A stretch of DNA of 64,000 nt from Cadophora sp. MPI-SDFR-AT-0126 (GCA_020747065.1 JAGMVK010000003.1:1178001-1242000), one strand, 5' to 3'. Counted from the first letter of the stretch, positions 23,316-35,214 are shown. Translations and numbers: made by a program. Notes: generated from the letters alone by a model not told the origin.

Positions 23316-24408
23316 AACCGGACCTTCTCAGCTGTGTGGTTCCGACACCATGCATAGGAAGCCTAGAATTTCCTATTTTCTCACCACGATCGTTCAGAGA
23401 AGCACAAACACGAAATTGACATATAAACCCGCGATGACCTTTCCTCGAACCTTTTGACATGGCTTGGCGCAGGAAGGACGGGGTTCCACACATGGCGTTA
23501 GTAATGGTTCTGGGGGTGTCTGCATGGCGTGATCATTACTTTCCACTGGATGAATCGCGAGCGTCTATACTCACTCTTATCTGTGTGAAATGCCATTTGG
23601 TACAGCACGGTTGCTCATGTCACTTACGGTACTCTTAGGTAGCGGCAACCTCTTACAACTTGAAAATATTCACGAAAATCTTTGTATTCTTTTATGGTTG
23701 ATTGTGAAGTAGTGACATTGAATGTGAGTCCGGGAGTATATTGGGATGAGCTGGCGTCTTTTAGTCGACAGGATGGCCATCACAACACCTTGTTCTATTG
23801 TCAGACAATGATATGCTGCTCATAACAATCGCTTGCGTCTCATTGAACGTCCCATGTCTCCATCAGCTTCAACCTCGTCCAATGCCCTCTCTCTCTCCAC
23901 ACCAAAGTCAGTACTGGCGTTCAGCACGATCAAGGGCTAAGAAGTTCTGAACCAATCTCGCCACATTGAACCTGGAAAGTTGACTTCCACCCACTGTGGA
24001 CCTGGAGCCTTGCCCCCCGCAATGTTCTCTCCTTGGTCCAGAATATTAAATCTGGTGGATGTGAGACCGGGTTTTGGTACTTTGAAGAGGCGAAGGTACT
24101 TGCGGGAGCAATCTAGGAGGGTATGTGTTGCAGTGAATTGGTGAGCGCATTGCAGGCAAAACTTCCTGCCTTCGCTGGTAAGTTGTTATGTCCTGAGGTA
24201 GGAGGTGATATAAGACGAGGAACTAGTATCTGCTAGATGACAGACCGGGTAGTTATTGTCTGAAAGCGCTCATGCGGGACAGGAATATGTGGAAATATGA
24301 TGCTGGGTGACCAGTATATAGACACGTTGAAGGTGCTAAGGATAAGGGAGGACAAGGAAGAAAAGGAACCCACAACCGTCCATCTCCATCCTTCCACCTC
24401 TTCTATCC
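23316..24408. other. Intergenic region, nothing recognised
   Basis: 3' side of the RING gene. No coding sequence or repeat stands out. Confidence 0.6.
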
Positions 24409-24672
24409 TCATCTCCAGCTCCAACTCGGCTCCAGGCCCAACGCATGTGCCAATCCCAGCGGCAGCAGTACGGATTCCAACCATAGTTTCATAGGTTTGT
24501 AGGTCTCTAGAAAGACGATGACGCCGAAAACAAAGGCGATGAAAAGGCAGATAGGAAACATTCTGAGAATCAATTTATTGATATAATTTGCGAGGGTTGA
24601 AATGTATCGACCTAGGGACTGAGGTTCGGAGGGAAGGTAGGGAGCTGGCTGTTGAGAGAACGAAATTTGCAA
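24409..24672 (-). CDS. Possible small two-segment membrane protein, unrecognised
   Basis: An 87-codon frame with an ATG start at 24672. After a polar, Pro-rich first 20 residues it shows a strong hydrophobic segment (residues about 38-58, FPICLFIAFVFGVIVFLETY) and a weaker one (about 64-80). Composition is protein-like, unlike most chance frames nearby, and the gene would stand alone between the RING gene and FAN1. I do not recognise a family. It may lack further exons or be a chance frame. Confidence 0.3.
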   Translation of the reverse strand: MQISFSQQPAPYLPSEPQSLGRYISTLANYINKLILRMFPICLFIAFVFGVIVFLETYKPMKLWLESVLLPLGLAHALGLEPSWSWR

Positions 24673-25326
24673 AAGTAAACAGATGACTTTTCTGGCTCCG
24701 CTTGGCCAGGACGTGCGGGACGGCCTAACATTTTCTCATCTGCATCAGTAGACTAGCCTATTCAGTATCAAAAACAAGATCAATCACAGTGACTTAGGGT
24801 GACGATGTTCTTTCATTCGCGTTTTCGAATTATCGGAAGTGTTATGACGAGATTCTCGCTTCGAAGATAGGGGGAATGATCCACGGTTCGGTTGGCGTCC
24901 TGCTAGCCGAATGTAAACAAAGTGGCGATTCTCTTTGACACGGAGCTAGCTGGGCAGGTTTCCTTGTTGGGGTCTGCGAGCGGTGGCTTTCGAAGAGACT
25001 GTGCTTATATGGCCGTCAATAATTCTACAAATCTCGTGAATGCTGGTAAATGCTGGGAACGGTGTGCTTCTCGTCCTAGGATCAAGTAAAATCCGATTAT
25101 TCGTTGCGACCATGATTTGTTGATCAAATGGCCAGCACATGTTTTTTTCTCTCTTTTTTCTTCTTCGAAAATTAGTAAACTGGGAAGTAACACGTACGGA
25201 ACTTGACGTATGATGGGTTCAACCGTTTTTCCAGAGAGCCAACTTTCACATGAAGTAAGAGTCGACACCAGTCACACACATAAGATCAAACACCGGTGGA
25301 CTGAGTCATGCCAGCCACATATCTCT
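24673..25326. other. Intergenic region downstream of FAN1
   Basis: No supported coding sequence; probably holds the FAN1 3' UTR on the minus strand. Confidence 0.6.
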
Positions 25327-27941
25327 CTACTCGGCATTTACAACTCTAACCTCCCTTGCCACGGCATTGCAAAGCTCAACTCGGATGCCTGCCCCTGTCA
25401 AAACATGGATCCACAATCTCTGTGTATCGCTCAGCCTGTCGTTTTCGCTCTTAACCTCGGAAAACATTACTCGCTTCTTCTCCACATCCCACAAAAACAA
25501 ATCCGGCATTCCGCCACCTCGAACTCTATACTCTTCTGCCATGACCTTACACACTGTAGCTAGAGCTTGTCTATTAAAGCAACTAACAATCTCCAGCAGA
25601 TCGTCAAGCTCAAATTCCCAATTCAGGCCAATGGCGCAAGTGCGCTTCTCGCGCTCTCGACCATCAACTGCGCGGATAATGTCTGCTGCTGCACCATTCT
25701 CAATCTCGACTAATCGGTGATTGATCTCTGAGGCTCGGGAGGGAAAGAAAGCATCGGTGTGCAGATCTAAGGGGCATGTTTGATAAGCTGTCTGAAAGAC
25801 GTTGGGAATGTAGACGAAGAGAACATCGAAGAACAGGTAGGCAAATAACGTCCGCACAATACCGCCTTCTGCATGGTAGCCTTTGAATCCTCGGGAGCGA
25901 TAATTGGATAGACACATAGCTTCCACACTACATTCGCCTCCTCCCTCGGCTTCATCGACCCAAATTGTTTTTGTACTTCGCAGCCTTTCTTCTCCTTGAG
26001 CACTGGGCCGCCGTCTACTGGGCGGATACTCTTTCTTTATTTGCACCCCTTCAACTATTACTTCGATCGGTTGAGCGAGCAAAACGTGGCCGAAGTCGTG
26101 CTGTTCTCGTTTTGGTATCTTGAGACTCTTCTCGAGTTTTCGGATGCGCTTCTGCAAGTCGTAATGGTAGATTGTGTGGCAGTCTTTATCCTGGAGACCA
26201 GCTTCGCAGGTGCGAAGAGAGAGCCGTTTCCAGTACTTTTTCTGTTGCTCTAAGTTGGATACATCTGGCGACGGCCGTAGTGCATACATATAGTGTTCTT
26301 CCAGGAGCGCTTTCCGTTGATACCACGAACCTCTCCTTGCTGCATGAAATAGATGCTGATTCAAGAGCTCTGAAATGACAGAATGTTCTCGCTCGTGCAT
26401 CTTGAACCGACCAAGGACATATGTGCCTTTGTGGATGATCCGTGTATATACCCAAGCTGGCGAAAAACGTCGAAGATAGGCCCCTTCACCGCTTTCGTAA
26501 ACACGGTCTTCCTTGAGTTGCTCCTCTTTTAAGAGAGTTCTCCAACGAGGATAAATCTCCTCAAAAATTGCGAGTACAGTATCCAGGCCAGCTTTAGAGG
26601 GGTTACCGTTAAGTTCCAAAATATTATCTACCCGGAATTGAGTTCGCAGTGATGCCTCGAATTCCAGCAATTCCGCTCTGGTAGGGAATATGTTCTGAGA
26701 CCGAGAAACGATATAATCAGGAAAGTTGCGACGCGAAATTCGGGCAAGAATGAGCGTCGTCAAGGACTTATCCGTCCACTCGGTTGATCGGTAGAAGACC
26801 AGATGCACCCTTTCAAAGAGCTTTAGGGTTGGAAGTGAGAGCCTGATGCAAGGTCCCGTAGTGGCTAGAATCTTCCGTAAAAAGTGATTATCTCTGTTCG
26901 TGTCCGACATTGAATCATTCATGTCATCATCATTTTCTCCTGAATCAGAAGCGACACTTCCTTGGCTTTCAGATCTCTTCAGGCCGACCCAGCCAAGACC
27001 GCTTTGACGCTGGCTCATGTTCAGTAAAGCTTTTAGAAGGCCACTCTTGTTTTTCCCCTGAACCTTGGCTTCTTTTGCAAGGCTCTTGACTTCGTCCAAG
27101 TTCAACAGAGACGAAGCTTCTTCAAGTGTGGTAATTGTCCCATCCGAACAATCAGCAAACCTAAATGTGGCCTGCAGAAGAGTACTTTCAGGCAGAGCGA
27201 GCTTTGCAGGGTTCACTTCAATCGCTGCTGAGGATTCTGGTAAGGAGTGAACAGTCTGAAGCATATTGGCAGCTTCTGGGAGGTTTGCAATATCGCTGTA
27301 ATAGCCGAGACGGTTGACACGGTGCCATGCTGACGTTTTCCTCAAGAACAGACGAACATATCTGATCATGTTAGTGCGTTCTGGTAGAACGAAGACAGCA
27401 CTCACAAGTATTGTGCCTCATATTCAAGTTGCCTCCATTGGTTAAAGAGCTCCAACTCCTTCTCATCGAAAAGATGAGCTTCGTCTTCTAGCACGGTTTC
27501 CAGGGCAAGGTTGAAAGCATCGACATATATCGAGCTCTTACCCTTGACCCAAGTCCTTTGGGTGAGGCGCGATCTCAAATCTGGGGGAACATCCTCAGCA
27601 GCCCGCATTGCCTCATATTCATCAATTGCCTCTTTATCCGTCTTCACGGGAGGCAAAGCACTTTCAAATTCGGTTGGCCGTTTTGTGATAGACGGCTCAC
27701 CGAATCCGGTGTCATCGTCCTCATCAGAGTCTGGGATCTCGTTTCGGAAGCTCTTTGGACTGCTGGGTACATTCTCATCTCCTGATGGCTCGAGCAAATC
27801 ATCTTCATCGGTACTTTCAAAGGTCTTGAGTCTCTTTGCAGGAGGGAGGATGTCGTCGTAGAACTTCGTGGAGGCTGGATGTGGCACCCTCCTCCCCACC
27901 ATTGCGTTGTGTCTTGTTGCTCCACGGGATTCGAGGACCAT
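25327..27941 (-). CDS. FAN1: FAN1-type structure-specific nuclease (VRR-NUC)
   Basis: Two exons on the minus strand, 27941-27406 and 27361-25327, are joined across a 44-bp GT-AG intron with a CACTAAC branch site, giving 856 residues. The C-terminal VRR-NUC nuclease core is clear: GGGMPDLFLWD near residue 795, then FSEVKSENDRLSDTQRLW, which supplies the PD-(D/E)XK acidic residues and lysine. Upstream lie helical SAP/TPR-like regions typical of the family; human FAN1's UBZ zinc finger is not evident. FAN1 cleaves 5' flaps and branched DNA and repairs interstrand crosslinks. The N-terminus is acidic (DEDDDTGFG) and probably disordered. It shares a 202-bp promoter with SDC1. Confidence 0.92.
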
Positions 27942-28143
27942 TGCAGGACGATAAAATTGCTAAAGAACAGGTGAAGGATGTGCTGGATAGGTAGGAAAAG
28001 CTCTTTGGTCGCGTCACTATAGGCACGACGCGATCTGTCTGCCGAGTCACGAGACCACGTGCTCACTTTCCATTGCCCCAGCCCTTGGAGGAGAGAGCGA
28101 CAAAGTGGAGAGAGGGGATAAATTCCAACAGTCGCGCAATACC
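27942..28143. promoter_or_regulatory. Bidirectional promoter of FAN1 and SDC1
   Basis: Only 202 bp separate the two start codons, so both promoters must overlap or lie within 5' leaders. A CACGTG E-box is at 28056-28061. Confidence 0.6.
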
Positions 28144-28769
28144 ATGTCTTCGCTGAACTCACAAGAGGCAAGTGCTCAGGAACAAACCCCTGGAAGCATA
28201 ACCCCAGCAGCACAAGCATTTTCAGTCGCGATGCAACAGCAACAGCAATTAGCAACTCCAACAACTGCAACAACAGCTACAGCACAATCTATAGAACCCC
28301 CAAAGGACATTGTCATGACTGATATAACTCCCGGTCGACCTGCTGCAAGTAATTCTATCTGGTGGATCTATGTGGATGCTAACACACTCCTAGTCCCCAG
28401 CAATTCTACAGGGCGCAACGAATGTTCCAAGTCCAATTCCTGCCAGAGTCGGTACCCCTTCTCGCAATGTCAATGGTAACGATACTACTTCTCGAGCTAC
28501 ATCCCAGCATCCCGATCCTACCCCTACGCTGCCCAAGGAAGCTCCACCGCATGGTGCGCCGACAAGACAGTATCTGAATAGCAAGGTTACCGGGCCGCTG
28601 ATGGATGGAATGAAGCTTCTTGCCAAAGAACAGTGAGTATAGCTTCTTCCGTGGACCACCACGAAGGCTTATGAAAGAGTCAAGCTAATGCTTGCTCAGA
28701 CCAAAAGACCCATTGCATGTTTTAGGTGAATACTTGTTGCAGAAGTCCAAGGAAATTGAGGGGACGTGA
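28144..28769 (+). CDS. SDC1: COMPASS complex subunit Sdc1 (DPY-30 motif)
   Basis: Three exons, 28144-28348, 28401-28632 and 28700-28769, encode 168 residues. The C-terminal DPY-30 dimerisation motif is split by the second intron: TRQYLNSKVTGPLMDGMKLL then AKEQPKDPLHVLGEYLLQKS. It forms the two-helix bundle that docks on the Ash2/Bre2 subunit. Sdc1 is part of the Set1/COMPASS histone H3K4 methyltransferase. The N-terminal 120 residues are Gln/Thr/Pro-rich. The first acceptor must be the CCCAG at 28396-28400 rather than the CTAG at 28390-28393, because only the former keeps frame; the two AGs lie 7 nt apart. Confidence 0.88.
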
Positions 28770-29103
28770 GAATATCTATCGTTGGCTTCACCTAACACCG
28801 AGCGGAGGGGGTTTGATTCACGCGCAAATGCAAATTCATATTCATCACAACGTACCAGGATTGCAGACAGTACGGGACAGTGAAGGAAAAGTTTCGGCAC
28901 ATTTTCAGAAAGGTTTGTATGCGTTGTTCACGGCAATCGAGGGAATTCAAAAAGAGAACAACATAACGTTTCTGGAGTGTGTCTTGGAATCTGATTCTTC
29001 ATATGCATCTATGCCTAACCCACTGACAACAGATCAGCCAATGATGCAATTGTCCGCACCCCAAACTCCATGCAAATATCACAACCCCAACCACTTTCCA
29101 TAT
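28770..29103. other. Convergent 3' region of SDC1 and RPS13
   Basis: 334 bp between the two stop codons. No gene seen. Confidence 0.7.
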
Positions 29104-29824
29104 CTATGAGACCATGGTGCTTGCGGTGGCGCTTTCGTATCTCCATGTTGGTGGCAGAACACCGACAGTTTTGTAGTAACGGGAGAGACGGTGGATACGC
29201 GACTCGATGAGAATGAGACGGAACTTGGAGTCCTTGTCCTTGCGGTTGCGCTCGAGATGCTTGCGGACAGCAACGGCCTGGGATCAATTAGCGTGTTGCA
29301 TATCACACAGACGTTCGAGCGCCTCACCTTCTTGATCAACATATACAAGTCCTCGGGAATCTCTGGAGCAAGGCCTAAGTGGATAAATTAGCCAATGATT
29401 AGAGACTGGCAGTATTGTTCATTGTTATTTCACTCCGTCAGTCTAAACCGAGCGGAGGCAGTAGATATTTGCGCTTCCTACATCGAGGGACTGAGCCCAA
29501 CGATGTTCAGAATTGCGATGCTGTAACCGTACCGTTTGACTTGAGGATTCTGAGAATCTTGTTTCCTGCAACGAAGAATTAGCAAAACTCTCCACATCCA
29601 TTGCACATTCTCCCAAACGTACCGGTGACAACCTTGACTTGGGCGATACCGTGGGAGTCACGGAGGACAACACCGATTTGCGATGGAGTGGCACCCTTCT
29701 TTGCGAGCTTGCAGATCTGGTCGACAACTTGCTCGGGGGTGGTTTTCAACCAGGACGGAGGAGTGCGAGAGTAAGGGATGGCAGAGGCCGATATACCCTT
29801 TCCGTTAGAATGAAGACGACCCAT
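29104..29824 (-). CDS. RPS13: 40S ribosomal protein S13 (uS15)
   Basis: Four exons on the minus strand, 29824-29623, 29565-29533, 29374-29328 and 29277-29104, encode 151 residues, exactly the family size. Exon 1 carries [20 protein letters not shown] and [18 protein letters not shown]; exon 4 carries [26 protein letters not shown] and ends ATASTMVS. uS15 binds small-subunit rRNA at the subunit interface. Exons 2 and 3 are tiny (33 and 47 nt), encoding only KILRILKSN and [15 protein letters not shown] respectively. Three introns in a 151-codon gene is intron-dense, as is common for fungal ribosomal protein genes, where introns can be regulatory. Confidence 0.96.
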
Positions 29825-31162
29825 TGTGACGGTGACTGAGGAGTTTGGTTGTCGGTTTGGTGAGGGATCGTTTGGCGTTAGATCTTTTCGAGGTTCTGAC
29901 TGAAATGAAGTTCTCGTGGGTGCGGTGCTCGCTTGCTTGCACTAGCGCAAGCGCTAAGACCTTTTTAAATCTTTTCCTCGAGCCTCATTGAACAAACTTT
30001 CTCGAAAATTTCCGCAACAACCAGAGATAACACGGAAGCGCACAACTGGCCCATCGACTAGATGTCGAGACTGTGTATCGAGTGACATGGCGACTGAGGA
30101 GCTCGGCACTGTATGTTGCCGCGAATCGATGTCAGCTAAGCACCTGTTGTCTCTCGATGGACCACAATCATGTGAGTTTCTTCCTGCAATACATCCCCTT
30201 TCCGACGTCGAGATTCACTTATGATGATACCCCTTTTGCTATCTGGCACCTCGTGAGTGAGCCCTTTACCTCCCACTATTGCGAGAAACAGTGCTGACTT
30301 CTGTCTAGTGTGAGTGAACCCTTGGTCTCCGGTAGTCTCGATAGAGTACTGACTTCTACCCAGTGATTTAGGAACTCCTGCGGGAGTGACGATGATCTCA
30401 ACGGACTTCTGACATGATTCTCGATCGTTACATTCACAGCACAACGTTCAAACACGTCTAGATGGTGGAACTTGCTAACACCTTGAAGCGTAGGTATTTT
30501 CTCATTCCCGGTTGGTTGGTTGGCTTTGCGAGCCGGGCGGGGGAAAGGACAGCTACATAGTCAATGGATGCGATCAACATACATCAGCACAGTCTAGCTA
30601 TACGTTTTCTTTTGGCCGCTTCATCGTGTTAAAAATTCCGAACAGACGTGATCCCTTTTGACGCACTATGTTTCTGGCTCTGACACATAGGGGTTGTCCA
30701 ACTCGACCATGTCCCTCTAATATCGGATCCGTTCCATCAACACCCTGAGTTCTGCGGAGCAGATGCGTCACGACTATCATTACCAGGCCCTTCGCGGACG
30801 TACAGAAATTAGGAAATATAGCTTTTTCAAACGAATGTGTCTTCAAGGATAGGATTGGACGCGGATTCTCATATAATCCCAGATTCTTGACGCGGAGTAT
30901 TACAGTGTCAGCATGTCAAACTGGCTGTAAAGCTTGAATGTCCAAATTGAGATGTATGATCAATGCATTAGTATCTGGACTTGGCTGCAAAATATCAGTG
31001 CTTTTTCGCGATGCCACCTTATGTTTGCCAAGTGGCCAAATTGTAAAAGTACAGGACGGTATTCCTAGGCCAGAATCGACAAGGACGTGGAGATTAGACG
31101 GCAACAGCATCATGAAACGATGGCAAAATCTCCGTACGGGTAGGTGCCATTTCAGAATATGG
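29825..31162. other. Spacer between RPS13 5' end and U2AF 3' end, with odd intron-like units
   Basis: About 1.3 kb with no supported protein gene. It includes the RPS13 promoter and, at 30253-30363 (+), two adjacent intron-like units described separately. A short ATG frame at 30462 (MVELANTLKR) followed by a donor-like GTATTT is not recognisable. Confidence 0.5.
30253..30363 (+). repeat. Two adjacent intron-like units separated by one base
   Basis: Unit 1 (30253-30308, 56 nt) and unit 2 (30310-30363, 54 nt) each begin GTGAGTGARCCC, hold CTGACTTCT about 14 nt before the end, and end in YAG. A single T lies between them. This looks like a partly conserved tandem duplication of a mini-intron in an unannotated transcript; no coding gene around it is recognised. 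Confidence 0.5.
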
Positions 31163-33155
31163 TTACCAGGCAGAAACCTCGAAATTTTCCTGTGGATAGT
31201 CAGTAAATACCCTTTAAGAAGCTCATATGGATGATTACCTCTGAGAAGTAAGTCGTGACCACGGTGCGATCCGCAAATTTTCTACCAGCCAAAGTACGAA
31301 GAGCTTTGCCTGCCGATTCAGGAGTGTCGAATTTGACAAAGATCTTACCGACCCCATTCGACTGTCGACTTCCACCAGTGGGCCTCGGGATTTTCATCTC
31401 AAGAACCTTTCCGTATTTCTCGCATTCTTCCTTGACATCCTCGCAGATTTCTGAAGGCAGCATTAGCATGGTAGCGTTGGGCTGTCTTGATGTACATACC
31501 TTCGTAGTCCTCGTTATCGATGAGCTCTTCGGAGGTAACCATGTTGAGCAATTGCAGTACTCGGCCTTCTTCCAAACCTTGAGATGTAGTACCAGCAAGC
31601 ATTGACATGGCGTTTACACTCATTTCGAGACCCGAGACCTGTGTATGTCCAATGCTGGCTCGTTGCACTTTCAAATGCTTGTCACCAAGCTCCATTCCAT
31701 TAAGGCCCTCGACAGCGATATCTGTTGCGGCTGGATCAACGTATTCGCAGAATGCAATGCCCTTTTATGAAGTCAGTGTTGGTAGAGTGATGTATCTGGT
31801 TGGAATGACTTACTCGAGATTCTTCGGTACCGTTATCCTTTACGAGAACAAAGGCCTTCAGCTCACCAAAGGATACAAGGAGCTCAGTGACCTGCTCATC
31901 TGTCAGGTACAGCGGGATGCTGGAAATGCTGATCTTGTTCTGGGTATCAACGACCACGTTTGAAATGACGCCAGGTTCATATGGAACTTCATCTGTGACG
32001 GCTGGGACAATGTAATCCTTTGGCCGACGGATGGACAGTCCTTTAGTATCGCCATTTGTGGCAGATCCATTCATATGCTCATCTTCCATTGTGATACCAT
32101 CCAGAGCGAGAGCTACCGTCGCATCAAGAGTCTGCTTGAACTCCAGTAGAGCAAATGACTTGTCTTTCGAGATTTGGGCTGATATACAAGGATCAGATCC
32201 CTCAATGACATTGAGGCCATTCAGCTGTAGGTTGAAGAAGTTGACAATTACTTCCTCGGTGACCATTGGAGGGAGATTGTGAACAAGGAGACGCTTTGCT
32301 TGGCGGGAGTTGGAAGGCTTGAGAGCTGCATTGGTGACAGAGCCACTAGGTTGTGACATGAATGCCTGAAGTTTGCTCGGGTCCATTGGCTGTTGTCTTG
32401 GGGCTCCTGGAAGAGGGAACATGCCAGAGAGTTTAGCTTGCTCTGCGGTGACATTTTCATATCCCGGTGGTTTGATATCCCATTGCGTCAACCGTCTCTT
32501 GCGCTCCAAGATCGATACAACGTCCGTCAAGTCTGGCGTCGGTTCCTTTTTCTTGGGTGGAGGCGATGCACTCTTTTGTCGGTCTCCTCGATCTCCTCGA
32601 TCTGGCCCACCCCCAAATCCTTCACGATCGCCTCTACCTCCTCGTCGTCCTCCACCCCCTCTTCTATCCTCAAATAAGTCTCTGTCTCTCCTTGGTGGTC
32701 TTTCGTCACCATCGTGTCTTGCGTCGCGTCTCGAAGAGCCTCGGTCTCTGTCCCATTCTCTATCTCCACCTCTCTCCCCACCTCCACGTCGGTCGCGGCC
32801 AGAATATCTGTCTTCGCGCTCTCTTTCTCGGTAGTTGCGATCAGTTGAATAGGAATCTACCTCCCCATCCCGACGAGCTGCTCGTGAGTCCCGATCTCGA
32901 TGGCTGTGGGGAGATCGAGAACGTCGCCTGTCTCTGTTTCCACCTCTGTCACCTCGTCGGTCGTCGCGCGACTAGACATAATCAGCATCTATCTCTTGGG
33001 ACGAATTGATTGGGGCTTACTGGATAATCTCTGGATGATCCATGACGGCCAGAATCTGTTGATGCTTGCTTGTCAGTAAGAGCTCCCTCTTGCTTAGGAT
33101 TTGCTGAAGACCGTGAAGGTGCCATGCCTCTTGATGAGTAGCTGTCGCCGTTCAT
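31163..33155 (-). CDS. U2AF2: U2AF large subunit (U2AF65-type splicing factor)
   Basis: Five exons on the minus strand, 33155-33021, 32971-31814, 31761-31500, 31450-31239 and 31189-31163, encode 597 residues. The order is an Arg-rich RD/RGG region, then the U2AF35-binding tryptophan motif in RRLTQWDIKPPGY (near residue 206), RRM1 (KRLLVHNLPP), RRM2 (NKISISSIPLYL) and a C-terminal UHM. The UHM shows the acidic helix DNEDYEEICEDVKEE and the GRKF loop of the RXF type. U2AF65 binds the polypyrimidine tract, and its UHM contacts SF1 and SF3B1. The last exon is only 27 nt and supplies ENFEVSAW, matching the conserved C-terminus. The gene shares a 234-bp promoter with OGG1. Confidence 0.93.
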
Positions 33156-33389
33156 ATTGGCGATCGAAAATCAATCTTCCCGCGACTGTGCTGAGTTGAA
33201 GAAGATTTTGTTCTAAAGGGAGCTGTGACGAGGCTCTGGGTCGATTTGAGCCTATTTTTTTGGGCGAGGACGCCAGCCGACCATTTTTGAACAGTACACG
33301 CTAAGTTCGTAACCCCTGTACTACGCGCGAGCCTTGAGTGGACGAGATGACTCTTGAAATATTCTCACAGTTTTGACATCGCAGCAACA
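33156..33389. promoter_or_regulatory. Bidirectional promoter of U2AF2 and OGG1
   Basis: 234 bp between divergent start codons. No motif was assigned with confidence. Confidence 0.6.
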
Positions 33390-34712
33390 ATGGCGAGCAT
33401 GCGCGTATCTGATTGGCGTAAGCTGCCTGTAAGTCTTGCAGAGCTTTGTATAGAAACGACTTTGCGTTGTGGTCAGTCTTTCAGGTGGAAAAAGCTCCGA
33501 GACAATGAATGGTAAGTAGGCAGAGCATCTCCAGGTTCTCTCTTCAGGGGTTAAATACATACAGGACCTGCGCCCTTCACGGACGAGTACTCTCTCTCAA
33601 GCAAGACTCTACACATCTGCATTACAAGACCACATGGCCACCCAGTCACTCCCATGCAATGACCCCACCCCTTTCAGGCCATCCTTCGCCTGACCTGTCC
33701 ATCGAGAGCGAGCAGACCGAGGACCTACTGAAGCATTACTTGAATCTTTCTCCTGACCTGACTGCTCTGTATGAGCAATGGTCCTCGGTGGATTCCAATT
33801 TCAAGAGGCGAGCTCCAAAATTTACCGGCGTTCGTATCTTGAAGCAAGATCCGTGGGAGGCACTCGTGGGCTTCATATGTAGTAGTAACAATAATATTGT
33901 GAGGATTTCACAGATGGTAAGCCCGGACCCCAATTTGGAAGTTGCGCCTTTTAATTGGGTACTAGGTCAATAACCTATGTTTACATTATGGTCTGCTGAT
34001 TGCCCATGTTGATGGCCAGCCCATCCATGACTTTCCTTCTCCAGCAGCTCTGGCTGTCCCTGGTGTTGAGGCCCGCTTGAGAGAGCTTGGTTTCGGCTAC
34101 CGAGCTGGATATATTGCTAAAACAGCGATGATGGTTGCCAAGGAGAAGCCTGAAGGTTGGTTGGAGAGCTTATACAATACAGAATCCTACGATGGAAGTC
34201 CTGATCAAAAGCCATTGCCAGATGGCGGTCGTGAGGGTTATAGGAAAGCCCATGAGGAGTTACTTCAGCTTCAAGGTGTTGGACCCAAAGTTGCCGACTG
34301 TGTCTGTTTGATGGGCCTTGGATGGGGTGAGGCAGTTCCTGTCGATACTCATGTGTGGCAAATTGCACAGCGAGACTACAAGTTCGGGAAAGGGAAGCAC
34401 AAGAGCCTGACGAAGGTTACGTACGATGCAGTCGGAGATCATTTCAGGCAGCTTTGGGGCAAGGAAGCAGGGTGGGCCCATTCGGTCCTATTTGCTGCTG
34501 ACCTAAAGACCTTCTCTGAACGGTTGACCACCAAGATCGAGGTTGATGTCGATGAGGTGAAGATCAAGAAAGAGGATGGAAGTATACTGGAATCGAAGGT
34601 TGTCGTCAAGCGAGAATTTGTCACGGAAGCGATGGACGAACTGATGGATGAGAAGGAAGGTATCGAGCTTGAGACCTCAAGATCCCGGAGGGCCAAACGT
34701 CGCAAGCTCTGA
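33390..34712 (+). CDS. OGG1: 8-oxoguanine DNA glycosylase
   Basis: Three exons, 33390-33511, 33565-33916 and 33966-34712, encode 406 residues. The N-terminal domain has TLRCGQSFRWKK. The helix-hairpin-helix GPD motif reads LQLQGVGPKVADCVCLMGLG, with the catalytic Lys at about 266 and the catalytic Asp in PVDTHVWQ at about 285; SSNNNIVRIS carries the base-extrusion Asn region. It excises 8-oxoG opposite C and cleaves the strand through a Schiff base. The C-terminus adds a charged tail ending in a basic RRAKRRKL-type cluster that could be a nuclear localisation signal. Introns are 53 and 49 bp. Confidence 0.95.
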
Positions 34713-35214
34713 TGGATCTTTATTTGTCTGTTGGCGTATTTGTGTATAAATTGAGCACGGTCATGCTATGTTGGAGTGTATCATGCTGTGGGCCTTGGAT
34801 TCGGACCCGCAACGACTGAACATATTTAGTCTGGACTCAAGATTCTATAACAAGTAATACTCTTTGTGCCTTGCTGAGTAGTCAAAATAATGTGAAGCAA
34901 AGCTAGACAAACAGCCGACTTGACAAGTTGGTATCTTTCGTCAAATAGAGCCCTCGCCGATGCCAGATACTGCGGCTCTTCTCCATAGAGGAGTACTGGA
35001 ATTATGGACAAGTTCCTTCTTCTCCGAGCACCTGCGAGTTCTATTGTGAATGTTCCACCCGCTTATCTGCTTCTGCTCCGACCTAACTCACCCCCTGCCC
35101 GGACTGGATCTTCCTCGGCAACACTAGTCCAGTACCTTGCTTTGATCTTCAAAGCTTCTTGAGCCAGAAAGCTTCCCCACCACCATACGTTCTTGTGCAC
35201 GTCAACACAATGAG
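34713..35214. other. Intergenic region between OGG1 and LCL3
   Basis: About 500 bp, same-strand neighbours. It holds the OGG1 3' end and the LCL3 promoter; no extra gene seen. Confidence 0.65.

Noticed and set aside
30219..30297. Box C/D snoRNA candidate (TGATGAT ... CTGA)
   Set aside because: No terminal stem and no rRNA complementarity that I can recognise; kept only as an alternative reading of the tandem intron-like units.
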